From contig CAVSMM010000014.1 of the NCBI GenBank assembly GCA_963729165.1, positions 78,372 to 142,371 on the forward strand: a DNA stretch of 64,000 nt. Direction: 5' to 3'. This stretch comes from JACCZX01 sp963729165. Its GTDB lineage: Bacteria > Pseudomonadota > Gammaproteobacteria > Burkholderiales > Burkholderiaceae_F. Every line of letters begins with the position of its first letter. Position 1 is the stretch's first letter. The translations under genes and the position numbers were made by a program. The notes under the pieces were generated by a model that worked only from the letters and a program-made list of their open reading frames with translations, was not told the origin of the DNA and did no database searches. Shown piece after piece: positions 54,926 to 63,454 of this stretch.

Positions 54926-56691
54926 CGCCCGCGCATGAACAACTTGTCGAGATCTCCGACGGCGAGCTGAACCCAGGTCGGGCGGCCGTGATTGCACTGA
55001 TCGGCGCGCTCGGTCGCTTCCATTTCGCGCAATAAGTGCGTTCATTTCATCGATCGTCAGTCGACGGTTGGCGCGTACCGCGCCATGGCATGCCAGTGTC
55101 GAAAGCAGTTCGTTTCGATGCTCGGTAAGCACGCGCGAGCCGCCGTATTCGCGCACGTCGCGCAACACGTCACGCGTCAGCTGCGCGCCGTCGGCCTGCG
55201 AGAGCAGGGCCGGGACGCCACGCAGTGCAACCTGCGTCGGCGAAGCCAGCGAAACGTCGAGCCCGAGCTGCTCGAGCAGCTCGCCGTGTTCGCTCGCGGT
55301 CGCAATCTCGACGGCAGTCGCTGCGAACACCTGCGGAATCAGCAGGCGCTGTTGCGGAATCTGCGCGTTGATCGAGTTGCCGCTTCAGTTTCTCGTACAC
55401 GATGCGCTCGTGCGCCGCGTGCATGTCGACGATGATCAGGCCGCGCTCGTTCTGCGCCAGGATGTAGATGCCGGAGAGCTGCGCCACGGCGAAGCCGAGC
55501 GGCACGTCGGCGCGGCTCTTCATTCGCGTCGTTGCCAGTGGCGCGGGCCGCTCGGCCAGCAGCGCCAGGTAATTCGGCGACGCGTCTGTGCCACGCCGAA
55601 GTGACGTTTGATGCGTCAGTCGATAGCCGTCCGATTCGAGTGCGCCACCGCCATGGCGCCGGCTGTTGCCAGTGCGTCGGGTTGACCGCTTGCGCGAGCG
55701 CGGCCTGTACCGCGTGCAGCACGAATTGGTGCACGCTCGACGAGTCGCGGAAGCGAACTTCGGTCTTGGTCGGGTGCACGTTGACGTCGACGCGCTTCGG
55801 ATCGATTGTCAGGTACAGGCAGTACATCGGCTGCGACGCACCATGCAGCACGTCGGCATAGGCGGCGCGAACGGCGTGCGTCAGCACCTTGTCGCGTACA
55901 TAGCGGCCGTTGACGAAAAAATACTGTGCATCGGCGCGCGCACGGCTCGCGGTCGGGTGCGCCGGCCCAGCCATGCACGCGAACCGCACCGGCATCCTGC
56001 TCGACTTCGCGTCGCGCCGCGACGAATTCCTCGGGCATCAGACGCAGCGCACGGTCGCGCGGCGGCTTGCGCAGGCAGCGCGAGCACGGTGCGGCCCTGA
56101 TGCGTCACCGTGAAGGCCACCGATGCGTGCGCGCCGCCGCGCGCTCGACCTGCGTCAGGCAGTGCGCGAGCTCGGTGGCTTCGACTTCGCAGAAACTTGC
56201 GACGCGCCGGCGTCTTGTGAAACAGGTCGGCGATCTCGACGCGTGTGCCGATCGAGCCGGCGGCTGGTTCTATCCCGCCGTCGGCGGCATGGGTGCCGCT
56301 GCGCACACAAAACGCGCTGTCAACGCCCGCCACGCGCGAAGTGATCGACGACATCGGCCACCGAGGCGATCGATGCCAGCGCTTCGCCGCGAAAGCCCAG
56401 CGATTCGACGCCTTCCAGGTCCTCGAGGCTCGCAATCTTGCTGGTGGCATGCCGCGCCAGTGCGAGCGGCAACTCATCACGCGGAATGCCGGTGCCGTTG
56501 TCAGACACGATGATGCGTTTGATCCCGCCGCCGTCGAGCTTGACGTCGATCTGCGTTGCGCCCGCATCGAGGCTGTTTTCAAGCAACTCCTTGACGACCG
56601 ACGCCGGGCGCTCAACGACTTCGCCGGCGGCGATCTGGCTGATCAGTGCGTCTTCCAGCGGACGAATCGCGCGACGAAGCGTGGCACTCAT
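54922..56691 (-). CDS. mutL: DNA mismatch repair protein MutL, several frameshifts
   Basis: Couples MutS recognition to strand incision. The N-terminal GHKL ATPase, RPLEDALISQIAAGEVVERPASVVKELLENSLDAGAT and DNGTGIPRDELPLALARHATSKI, is in one frame. Next come RVDVNVHPTKTEVRF, the C-terminal NERGLIIVDMHAAHERIVYEKLKRQ, and ACHGAVRANRRLTIDEMNALI. Shifts near 56330, 56170, 55990, 55600, 55380 and 55025 split it. The end QCNHGRPTWVQLAVGDLDKLFMRGR is typical of MutL. Corrected length about 590 residues. Confidence 0.88.
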
Positions 56692-56802
56692 GGCAGGGAT
56701 TATATGAATGTGGCGCCAGCGTGGCGCCGGCTCCCTGCTCACGTATGATCCCGCGCTGCTCGCACTCCGGCTTTGCGCGTTCGCGCTGCTGCAATTGCTC
56801 CG

Positions 56803-57471
56803 ATGGAAGGCATCAACTGGCTCGATCTCTTCACGGCGACCGATCGCTTCCTGGCGGCGATCGTCGAGCGCAACGTGATGCTCGTCTACGTCGTGCTGTT
56901 CTCGATTTTCTTTTCGGAAACCGGGCTGGTGTTCATGGCGTTCCTGCCGGGTGACTCATTGCTGTTCGTTGCCGGTGCAGTGGCCGCACTCCCGGCGGTT
57001 GAGTTCAAAGGCCTCAATGTTCATCTGCTAGTGGTCATCATTGCTGCGGCCGCCGTGCTGGGCAACACACTCAATTACTTTATCGGTGCGTGGCTTGGAA
57101 AGAAGGTCTATGACGGCACGATCGGCTGGATTGACCAGCAAGCATTGATGAAGACGCATGCTTTCTTCGAGCGCCATGGCGGCAAGACGGTGATGATTTC
57201 GCGCTTTGTACCGGTCGTGCGCTCGTTTGCACCGCTCGTGGCGGGCGCCTCCGGCATGGACTTCCACAAGTTTCAGTTTTTCAACGTGCTCGGCGCTGGA
57301 GTGTGGGTCGTGTCGCTGGTGTACGGCGGCTATCTGTTCGGCAATATTCCGCTCGTTCGCGACAACCTGGGTGTCATCCTGATCGTCGGCATCGGCGCCG
57401 TCGTAGGACCGCTGATGCTCGCGGGATTTCTAAAGCTGCTCCGCCGCAAGCCAAGACGTGCGTTCAAATAA
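56803..57471 (+). CDS. DedA family (SNARE-associated) membrane protein
   Basis: 222 residues. DedA/VTT signature FFSETGLVFMAFLPGDSLLFVAGAVAA with the acidic pair E and D in membrane segments, and KTVMISRFVPVVRSFAPLVAGASGMDFHKFQFFNV, with RxFxP and G-rich re-entrant region. About five helices. DedA proteins are thought to be lipid scramblases or flippases needed for envelope integrity. Intact, unlike its neighbours. Convergent with amiC. Confidence 0.92.
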   Translation: MEGINWLDLFTATDRFLAAIVERNVMLVYVVLFSIFFSETGLVFMAFLPGDSLLFVAGAVAALPAVEFKGLNVHLLVVIIAAAAVLGNTLNYFIGAWLGKKVYDGTIGWIDQQALMKTHAFFERHGGKTVMISRFVPVVRSFAPLVAGASGMDFHKFQFFNVLGAGVWVVSLVYGGYLFGNIPLVRDNLGVILIVGIGAVVGPLMLAGFLKLLRRKPRRAFK

Positions 57472-58740
57472 TCAGGTGAGCGGACTGCGAGCCAGAGGAG
57501 GATTTTTGGCGAAGTAGCGCTTGATGCCTGCCAGGATCGCGCGCGCCATTCGATCCTGATATTCATCGTCACGCAGCCGTTTTTCTTCTTCGGGATTGCT
57601 GATGAAAGCGGTCTCGACCAAGATCGATGGAACATCGGGCGCTTTCAAAACCGCAAAACCGGCCTGCTCGACTCTCGGCTTGTGCAGACGGTTGACGCGC
57701 TCGAGCTCGCGCAGCACTGCGCCGCCCAGCTTCAGGCTGTCATTGATCTGCGCGGTGGTCGACAGATCGAGCAAAACACGTTGTAGCTGCCGATCCTTCG
57801 ACCCCAGGTTAATGCCGCCGATGCGATCGGCATTGTTTTCCTTCTTCGCCAGGTAGGCAGCCGCACTGCTGGATGCCCCGTGTTCGGACAGCGCAAACAC
57901 CGACGACCCGCGCGCATCGGGCCTGATCCAGGCGTCGGCGTGAATCGAGACGAACAGATCCGCGTGCACCGCCCGTGCTTTGGCCACTCGCGTGCGCAGC
58001 GGCACGAAAAAATCACCCTCGCGAGTCATGGCCACGCGCATCTGCGGTTCGGCAGCAATCAGGTCGCGCAATCGATGGCCGATTTCGAGGGTGACCGTCT
58101 TCTCGTAGGTGCCGCCGTGGCCGACGGCGCCGGGGTCCTCGCCGCCATGCCCGGGATCGATCACGACGGTGACGACGCGTTGCACGTCCGCCGGCTTGAC
58201 CTGGTCATGCGGCCGCTGACACCACCGTGCGGCGGCTTGCTCCGACGCGCGTTCGCGCAGCAACGCGAGCAGCGGATCGGGTGGGTTCACCGGATGCAGG
58301 TCCATCACCAGACGATGTTGATACGGCCCAACGGGCTCGAGCGAAAACACCTGTGGCTTGATGTCCTCCTTTAGCTCGATCACCAGGCGCGCGACTTTCG
58401 GTCGGTTCTGCCCGACTCGCACCAGCGCGATGTACGGGTCGTTCGCTTCGATCTTGCCGACCAGTGCTTTCAAAGTCGGCGTCAGATCAAGCCCGTCAAT
58501 TTCGACCACGAGCCGCAGCGGATGCGCCGGATCGCGCACCATAAAGTGTGAGAACGTCAGCGGACCGTCATGCTCAAGCGTGACGCGTGTGTAGTCCTCG
58601 GCGGGCCATACGCGCACTGCGAGCAGCGTCGCGCCAAACGCAATTTCGTGATGCGTCAGCGCGAGGACGAGCGTGCCCGCGCCGGCGGCGATGAATCGCC
58701 GGCGCTCGCTTCGAACTCCGCCATCGCCTGCCTCAGACAT
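57472..58740 (-). CDS. amiC: N-acetylmuramoyl-L-alanine amidase AmiC
   Basis: Cleaves septal peptidoglycan during daughter-cell separation. 422 residues. Twin-arginine leader (ERRRFIAAGAGTLVLAL), AMIN domain (about 40-150), then amidase_3 with zinc ligands His198 (IDPGHGGEDPG), Glu213 (YEKTVTLEI), His in SIHADAW, and the catalytic Glu in ILVETAFISNPEEE. The ATG lies inside the 3' end of tsaE. Full length and unbroken. Confidence 0.95.
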   Translation of the reverse strand: MSEAGDGGVRSERRRFIAAGAGTLVLALTHHEIAFGATLLAVRVWPAEDYTRVTLEHDGPLTFSHFMVRDPAHPLRLVVEIDGLDLTPTLKALVGKIEANDPYIALVRVGQNRPKVARLVIELKEDIKPQVFSLEPVGPYQHRLVMDLHPVNPPDPLLALLRERASEQAAARWCQRPHDQVKPADVQRVVTVVIDPGHGGEDPGAVGHGGTYEKTVTLEIGHRLRDLIAAEPQMRVAMTREGDFFVPLRTRVAKARAVHADLFVSIHADAWIRPDARGSSVFALSEHGASSSAAAYLAKKENNADRIGGINLGSKDRQLQRVLLDLSTTAQINDSLKLGGAVLRELERVNRLHKPRVEQAGFAVLKAPDVPSILVETAFISNPEEEKRLRDDEYQDRMARAILAGIKRYFAKNPPLARSPLT

Positions 58741-59262
58741 ATCTCGCCCAGTTCGCTTGCGGTGCTGATCGTCGCCAGTCGACCCTCACCGTCGACGGTC
58801 AACGCGATTGAGATATCGGCGGTTGGCAGCCGCGACCCGGCGCGTTCGGGCCATTCGACGGCGCAGATTCGGCCTGGCCCGAACAGCTCCCGAAATCCCA
58901 TTGCGCCCAAACTCGTCGGGTTCCTTAAGCCGATAAAAATCAAAGTGGTAGAAGTCTAAGCTCGAAATGGTATAAGGTTCAAGCAGGGCAAACGTGGGGC
59001 TTTTGACCGCGTCTTGTACACCCAACGTGCGCAGCATCGATCGCACCAGCGCCGTCTTGCCTGCACCCAGGTCGCCGGAGAGGTTGATTTGGAATCCCGA
59101 CGCGCGGATGGCGTCGAGATATTGATGAATCGCAGGGGCCAGCGAGCGTCCTAACGCATCGGTGGATTCTGCATCTTCGAGACCAGTAAGTGGGCACGGG
59201 GGTCGCGCGCTCGTTCGACAGGAGGAGTGTCCTATCCTACGGACGCGCAATTCACGGTGCAT
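58734..59262 (-). CDS. tsaE: tRNA threonylcarbamoyladenosine biosynthesis ATPase TsaE, frameshifted
   Basis: Regulates the TsaD-TsaB complex that makes t6A37. P-loop NLSGDLGAGKTALVRSMLRTLGV, then VKSPTFALLEPYTISSLDFYHFDFYRL, and a second frame with FGPGRICAVEWPERAGSRLPTADISIALTV. The break is near 58915. The N-terminal boundary is uncertain: the first family-like residues are LEDAESTDALGRSLAPAI, and the ATG at 59262 is only the most upstream candidate. A second shift near 58735 would end it at a TGA overlapping amiC. Confidence 0.8.
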
Positions 59263-59285
59263 GGCGCTGGCCGATGGAGTGACAA

Positions 59286-59561
59286 ATGTGTAGAAACATC
59301 AAGACCCTTTTTAATTTCGAGCCGCCTGCCACCGAAGAGGAAATTCGAGCTTCTTCTTTGCAATTCGTCAGGAAGCTCAGTGGATTCAACAGCCCGTCGA
59401 AAGCCAATCAGGAGGCTTTTGATCGTGCGGTAGAGGACGTCGCAGCGGCGGCGCGCAGGCTGATCGATTCGCTGGTGACGACCGCCGATCCACGCGACCG
59501 CGAGATTGAAGCGGCGCGCGCGCAAGCGAGGGCCGCAGTGAGATTTGGCTCGAGCGCGTAA
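59286..59561 (+). CDS. DUF2277 family small protein
   Basis: 91 residues: MCRNIKTLFNFEPPATEEEIRASSLQFVRKLSGFNSPSKANQEAFDRAVEDV, a clear match to DUF2277, small soluble proteins of unknown role found in many bacteria. A Cys at position 2 follows the start. It is followed by queG after 3 nt, so the two are probably co-transcribed. Divergent from tsaE. Confidence 0.85.
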   Translation: MCRNIKTLFNFEPPATEEEIRASSLQFVRKLSGFNSPSKANQEAFDRAVEDVAAAARRLIDSLVTTADPRDREIEAARAQARAAVRFGSSA

Positions 59562-59564
59562 CGG

Positions 59565-60665
59565 GTGCAACACGCGCCACAGCCAGCGCGCTGGGTCATC
59601 GAAGATCTGAGCGCACTCGCAGAGCGGATTTTTCAGTGGGGTGAGCAACTCGGGTTTGCACACATCGGCATCGCCGACGCCGATGTAGTGCACGCCGCCG
59701 CTCGGCTTGATGCGTGGCTTGCCGCCGGGCGCCACGGTGATATGGACTACTTGCAACGTCATGCCGCATTGCGCGCCGATCCGTCGCGTCTGTTACCGGG
59801 TGCATTGCGTGTGATCGCTGCGCGAATGGACTACCTGCCGCGCGATACCGCCGGATTGGGCGCGACGCGAACTTGATCGATTGAACGAAGCCAAACGGCG
59901 TCGTGTCGGTCTATGCGCGAGGGCGCGACTACCACAAGGTTCTGCGCGACCGATTGCAGAAGCTTGCATCGCGTATCGAAGCCGAGGTCGGTCCGCTTGG
60001 GTACCGCGTTGCACCGATTCGGCGCCGGTGCTTGAAGTGGAGCTGGCTCGAAAGGCGGGACTGGGCTGGCGCGGCAAACACACACTTCTGCTGTCGCAGA
60101 GACGCCGGGATCGATGTTTTTTCTCGGCGAAATCTTGACTGACTTGCCTTTGCCGGTCGATAAGCCGGCCGGTGACCACTGTGGCACGTGCTCGCGCTGC
60201 ATCGACGTATGCCCGACACGGGCGATCACTGCGCCGTATCAGCTCGATGCGCGGCGTTGCATCTCCTATCTAACGATCGAACACGCAGGCGTCGATTCCG
60301 CTCGAGCTGCGGCCGCTGATCGGCAATCGCGTCTATGGCTGCGACGATTGCCAGCTCGTGTGCCCATGGAACAAGTTTGCACGCACCGCCGATTGCCGGA
60401 CTTCGATGTGCGCAACGGACTCGATTGCGCGACGTTGATCGAACTGTTTGCATGGAGCGAAGCGCAGTTCGATGAACGGCACGCGGCTCCGCGATTCGCC
60501 GTATCGGCCACGAACGATGGCTGCGCAATCATCGCCGTGGCGCTCGGCAATGCGCCGACCAGTCCACGAAGTGATCGCTGCGCTGCAGACGCGCAGCGGA
60601 CCATCCGAGCGAACTGGTGCGCGAGCATGTTGCATGGGCGCATGGCGCAGCACGTCGCAAACTGA
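59565..60665 (+). CDS. queG: Epoxyqueuosine reductase QueG, several frameshifts
   Basis: Cobalamin and Fe-S enzyme for the last step of queuosine synthesis in tRNA. N-terminal region LAERIFQWGEQLGFAHIGIADADV from a GTG at 59565, then VSVYARGRDYHKVLRDRLQKLA, APVLEVELARKAGLGWRGKHTLLLSQ and FFLGEILTDLPLP. The cluster motif is CGTCSRCIDVCPT. Later comes the shifted second cluster region around VCPWNK (60355-60380). Shifts near 59860, 60020, 60105, 60300, 60345 and 60630. Corrected length about 365 residues. Confidence 0.88.
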
Positions 60666-60689
60666 GGTATCAGTCCACGCCCTTATACT
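60661..60689 (+). promoter_or_regulatory. Possible promoter of the tRNA gene
   Basis: TATACT (-10, 60684-60689) followed by a GC-rich CGCGGC discriminator, as in stable-RNA promoters. The -35 at the expected spacing (ACTGAG, 60661-60666) is poor. It lies about 36 nt before the tRNA. Confidence 0.4.
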
Positions 60690-60724
60690 TCGCGGCTCGA
60701 TTTAGCGAGAGCCAACAAAGGTCG

Positions 60725-60800
60725 GCCGCTGTAGCTCAGTTGGTAGAGCAGCGCATTCGTAATGCGAAGGTCGGAGGTTCGACTCCTCTCAGCGGCACCA
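60725..60800 (+). tRNA. tRNA-Thr (anticodon CGT)
   Basis: 76 nt, complete cloverleaf. Acceptor GCCGCTG pairs with CAGCGGC, D-arm GCTC-AGTTGGTA-GAGC, anticodon stem GCGCA/TGCGA with loop TTCGTAA, and T-arm GGAGG-TTCGACT-CCTCT. The CCA end is encoded. The middle loop triplet CGT reads ACG codons, and U33 and purine 37 are in place. Confidence 0.97.
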
Positions 60801-60839
60801 ACAGTTTTACGAGTTCGACCATAGCGTTAGGAGTGAGCA

Positions 60840-61257
60840 ATGTTCAAGCAGAGGCTACTGGTAGCTATTGCGGCAGCGTTGTTTTCGTGTGCCGCATTGG
60901 CTCAGGACAAGGTTGTTTATCACTTCGGCGAAGGTCTTGCGCAGGCCACCAACGGGTTGCGCAACATCCGCAACCATCTTGAAGTCGATCCGAAGGCGAA
61001 AATCGTGGTTGTCGCGCATGCACAAGGCGTCGATTTTCTGATGACCGGCGCGCAGGATGCGAACAAGAATCCGTACAACGTGATCGTCGAGGACCTGAAG
61101 TCGCAAGGCGTGACGTTTGAGGTTTGCCAGATCACATTGCGCAATCGGAAGCTCGAGACAAAAGCAATTCATTCCGGAGGTGACTTACACGCCGTCGGGC
61201 GTGCAACGAATCACGCAATTGCAAAGTCGCGAGGGTTACGCGTACCTGAAGCCCTAA
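60840..61257 (+). CDS. Exported DsrE/DsrF-like protein, one frameshift
   Basis: Signal peptide FKQRLLVAIAAALFSCAALAQ, then a DsrE-like Rossmann domain: VVYHFGEGLAQATNGLRNIRNHL, KAKIVVVAHAQGVDFLMTGA and YNVIVEDLKSQGVTFEVCQITL. The Cys in FEVCQ sits where DsrE family active cysteines lie. Removing an A near 61163 restores KQFIPEVTYTPSGVQRITQLQSREGYAYLKP and a TAA at 61255-61257. About 138 residues. Predicted periplasmic sulfur-relay-like protein, function unknown. Ends 4 nt before the reductase gene. Confidence 0.83.
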
Positions 61258-61261
61258 CTGC

Positions 61262-62326
61262 ATGGGCTTTAGCGTCACCGTTCGTCCCAGCGGCCGCACG
61301 TTTCGCGTCGAAAACGACGAAACCGTGCTGGAAGCCGCGCTGCGCAACGGCGTTGGCCTGCCGTACGGCTGCAAGAACGGTGCGTGCGGTACATGCCGCG
61401 GCAAATTGTTGGAGGGCCAGCTGGTGCATCGAGCGCATTCGTCGTCTGCGCTATCAGCCGCTGACGAAGCGAAAGGCTTCGCACTCTTTTGCTCGTCGCG
61501 TCCTTTAAGCGACGTTGTGATCGAGGCGCGCGAGCTCACTGGCTTCGGCGACATTCCGATTCGAAAAATGCCGGCACGCATCGCAAAGATCGAGTGGCCC
61601 GCAGCCGGATGTCGCAGTCATCTCGCTGCAACTGCCTGCAAACGAGCGACTGCAGTTTCGCGCGGGACAGTATCTCGATTTCATCTTGAAGGATGGCGCG
61701 CGACGCCAGTACTCGATCGCGACTGCTCCGCACGCCGACGAGCTGATCCAGCTGCATATCCGGCGCACGCCAGGAGGCGTTTTACCGATCGCCTATTCGG
61801 CGCAGTCGAACCGCCGGTCAAGGAGCGCGACATCCTGCGCATCGAAGCGCCGCTCGGCACGTTTTTTCTGCGTGAAGACAATACCCGTCCGATCGTGCTG
61901 CTTGCGGGTGGAACTGGATTTGCTCCGGTCAAGGCGATCGCAGAGCATGTATTCCACAAACGGATAAATCGCGATGAAGCCGACAAGCCAGCGCGCGAGG
62001 TGTACCTGTACTGGGGTGCACGCGCGCTGCCCGATCTGTACATGCGCGAGCTTCCCGAGCAATGGTCGCGCGAGCAGCCGAATTTCCGGTATATCCCCGT
62101 ATTGTCGGAGCCGCAGCCCGAGGACGCGTGGCAAGGTCGCACGGGATTCGTTCATCGCGCGGTAATGGACGATTTGCCCGATCTTTCGGCGTTTCAGGTC
62201 TACGCATGCGGTGCGCCGGCGATGATCGACGCTGCGCGGCGCGACTTCGTTGGACAATGCGGGTTGCCGGATAGCGAGTTCTTTGCCGACGCGTTCACGA
62301 CGCAGGCAGATCTCGTCAGCGCTTAG
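61262..62326 (+). CDS. 2Fe-2S ferredoxin/FNR fusion oxidoreductase, with compensating frameshifts inside
   Basis: 354 residues. The N-terminal ferredoxin domain has the 2Fe-2S motif CKNGACGTCRG and a later Cys (ALFCSSRP). The FAD/NADH reductase part has GTFFLREDNTRPIVLLAGGTGFAPVKAI and YACGAPAMIDAARRDF. It resembles the CDP-6-deoxy-glucoseen reductase and naphthalene dioxygenase reductase type. Residues about 115-175 are garbled; shifting the frame over about 61607-61780 gives FRAGQYLDFILKDGARRQYSIAT, the FAD motif. Electron acceptor unknown. Confidence 0.85.
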   Translation: MGFSVTVRPSGRTFRVENDETVLEAALRNGVGLPYGCKNGACGTCRGKLLEGQLVHRAHSSSALSAADEAKGFALFCSSRPLSDVVIEARELTGFGDIPIRKMPARIAKIEWPAAGCRSHLAATACKRATAVSRGTVSRFHLEGWRATPVLDRDCSARRRADPAAYPAHARRRFTDRLFGAVEPPVKERDILRIEAPLGTFFLREDNTRPIVLLAGGTGFAPVKAIAEHVFHKRINRDEADKPAREVYLYWGARALPDLYMRELPEQWSREQPNFRYIPVLSEPQPEDAWQGRTGFVHRAVMDDLPDLSAFQVYACGAPAMIDAARRDFVGQCGLPDSEFFADAFTTQADLVSA

Positions 62327-62345
62327 AGGTTTGTACGGAGCGGAG

Positions 62346-63368
62346 ATGGCAAAGCCAAAAGTCTTCATCGACGGAGAGCACGGAACGACGGACTCGAGAT
62401 TCGCGAGCGGCTAATCGCGCGCGATGACATCGAGCTGGTGAGCTTGCCTGTCGAGCATCGCAAGGACGCCGCTGCAAAGCTCGACGTGCTGAACAAGGTC
62501 GATTTGGTGATCCTGTGTCTTCCGGACGATGCTGCGCGGGAAACAGTGGCGCTGGCCGGGCAGGGCGCAACGCGCTTCATCGACGCGAGCACCGCACATC
62601 GACCGCACCCGATTGGGTCTATGGTTTTCCCGAGATGACGCGAACACAACGCGCGACGATCGCCTCGGCGCAACGCGTTTCCAATCCGGGCTGCTATCCG
62701 ACCGGTGCCATTGCGTTGCTGCGGCCGCTGCGTGAGCGCGAAATTCTTCCGCCAAGCACGCTTGTCAATGTCAATGCGGTGTCCGGATATTCGGGCGGCG
62801 GTCGCAGACTGATCGAAGCGTATCAGCGCAAACCTGGGGAAATCAGGGCCGTCCGGCGAGCATCGTTTTGTACGGACTCAATCTGGCCCACAAGCATCTT
62901 GCCGGAGATGCAGACGATGGGACTGCTCGATCGTGCGCCGGTCTTTTCGCCGCACGTCGGTGATTTCATGCGCGGAATGCTGGTATCGATTCCGCTGCAT
63001 ACCGGTCAGCTGCCGGGACGCGTCACGGGCGAGTCGCTGCATGCCGCCTACGTCGATCATTTTGCGGATGAGCCGTTTATCACCGTACGCCCTTGAACGA
63101 AGCTCCGCGTTACGCGACGGCGCGTACTGAGCCCGAAGCTTTGAACGGAACGAACCGCATCGAGATATTTGTGTTTGCCAACGATGCCAACGAGCAAGCG
63201 TTGCTGGTTGCGCGGCTCGACAACCTTGGCAAAGGGGCAAGCGGTGCAGCGGTGCAAAACATGAATCTGATGTTCGGCCTGCCCGAGCAGCCGGGTTGGA
63301 CGGCGATGGCACCGCGCGAAAAGTCGCCGGCGCGGACAACCGTCAAAGCAGCCGTTAAAGCGCATTAG
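62346..63368 (+). CDS. argC: N-acetyl-gamma-glutamyl-phosphate reductase (type 2 ArgC), frameshifted
   Basis: Third step of arginine synthesis. Short type of about 310 residues (spans about 1020 nt with extra bases). MAKPKVFIDGEHGTTD is followed by a shift near 62392. Next come IELVSLPVEHRKDAAAK, FIDASTAHR (shift near 62610), VSNPGCYPTGAIALL with the catalytic Cys, and VNVNAVSGYSGGGRRLI. After about 62850 and at 63096 the frame breaks again, and NGTNRIEIFVFANDANEQALLVARLDNLGKGASGAAVQNMNLMFG completes the C-terminus. Essential for arginine prototrophy, so a sequence error is more likely than decay. Confidence 0.87.
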
Positions 63369-63428
63369 CGCGAAGAAATCGCCGTTGGCCGCCAGCCCAT
63401 TAGAAATCGGCGAGATCTGCAGCGAGCG

Positions 63429-63444
63429 GGCCCGGAACCGGGCC
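63429..63444. other. Perfect 7-bp palindrome before the transglutaminase-like gene
   Basis: GGCCCGG-AA-CCGGGCC, ending about 10 nt before the TTG at 63455. A 2-nt loop is too tight for a good hairpin without opening the inner pairs, and no T-tract follows, so it is more likely a protein site than an argC terminator. Confidence 0.35.
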
Positions 63445-63454
63445 TCTGAGCCTG

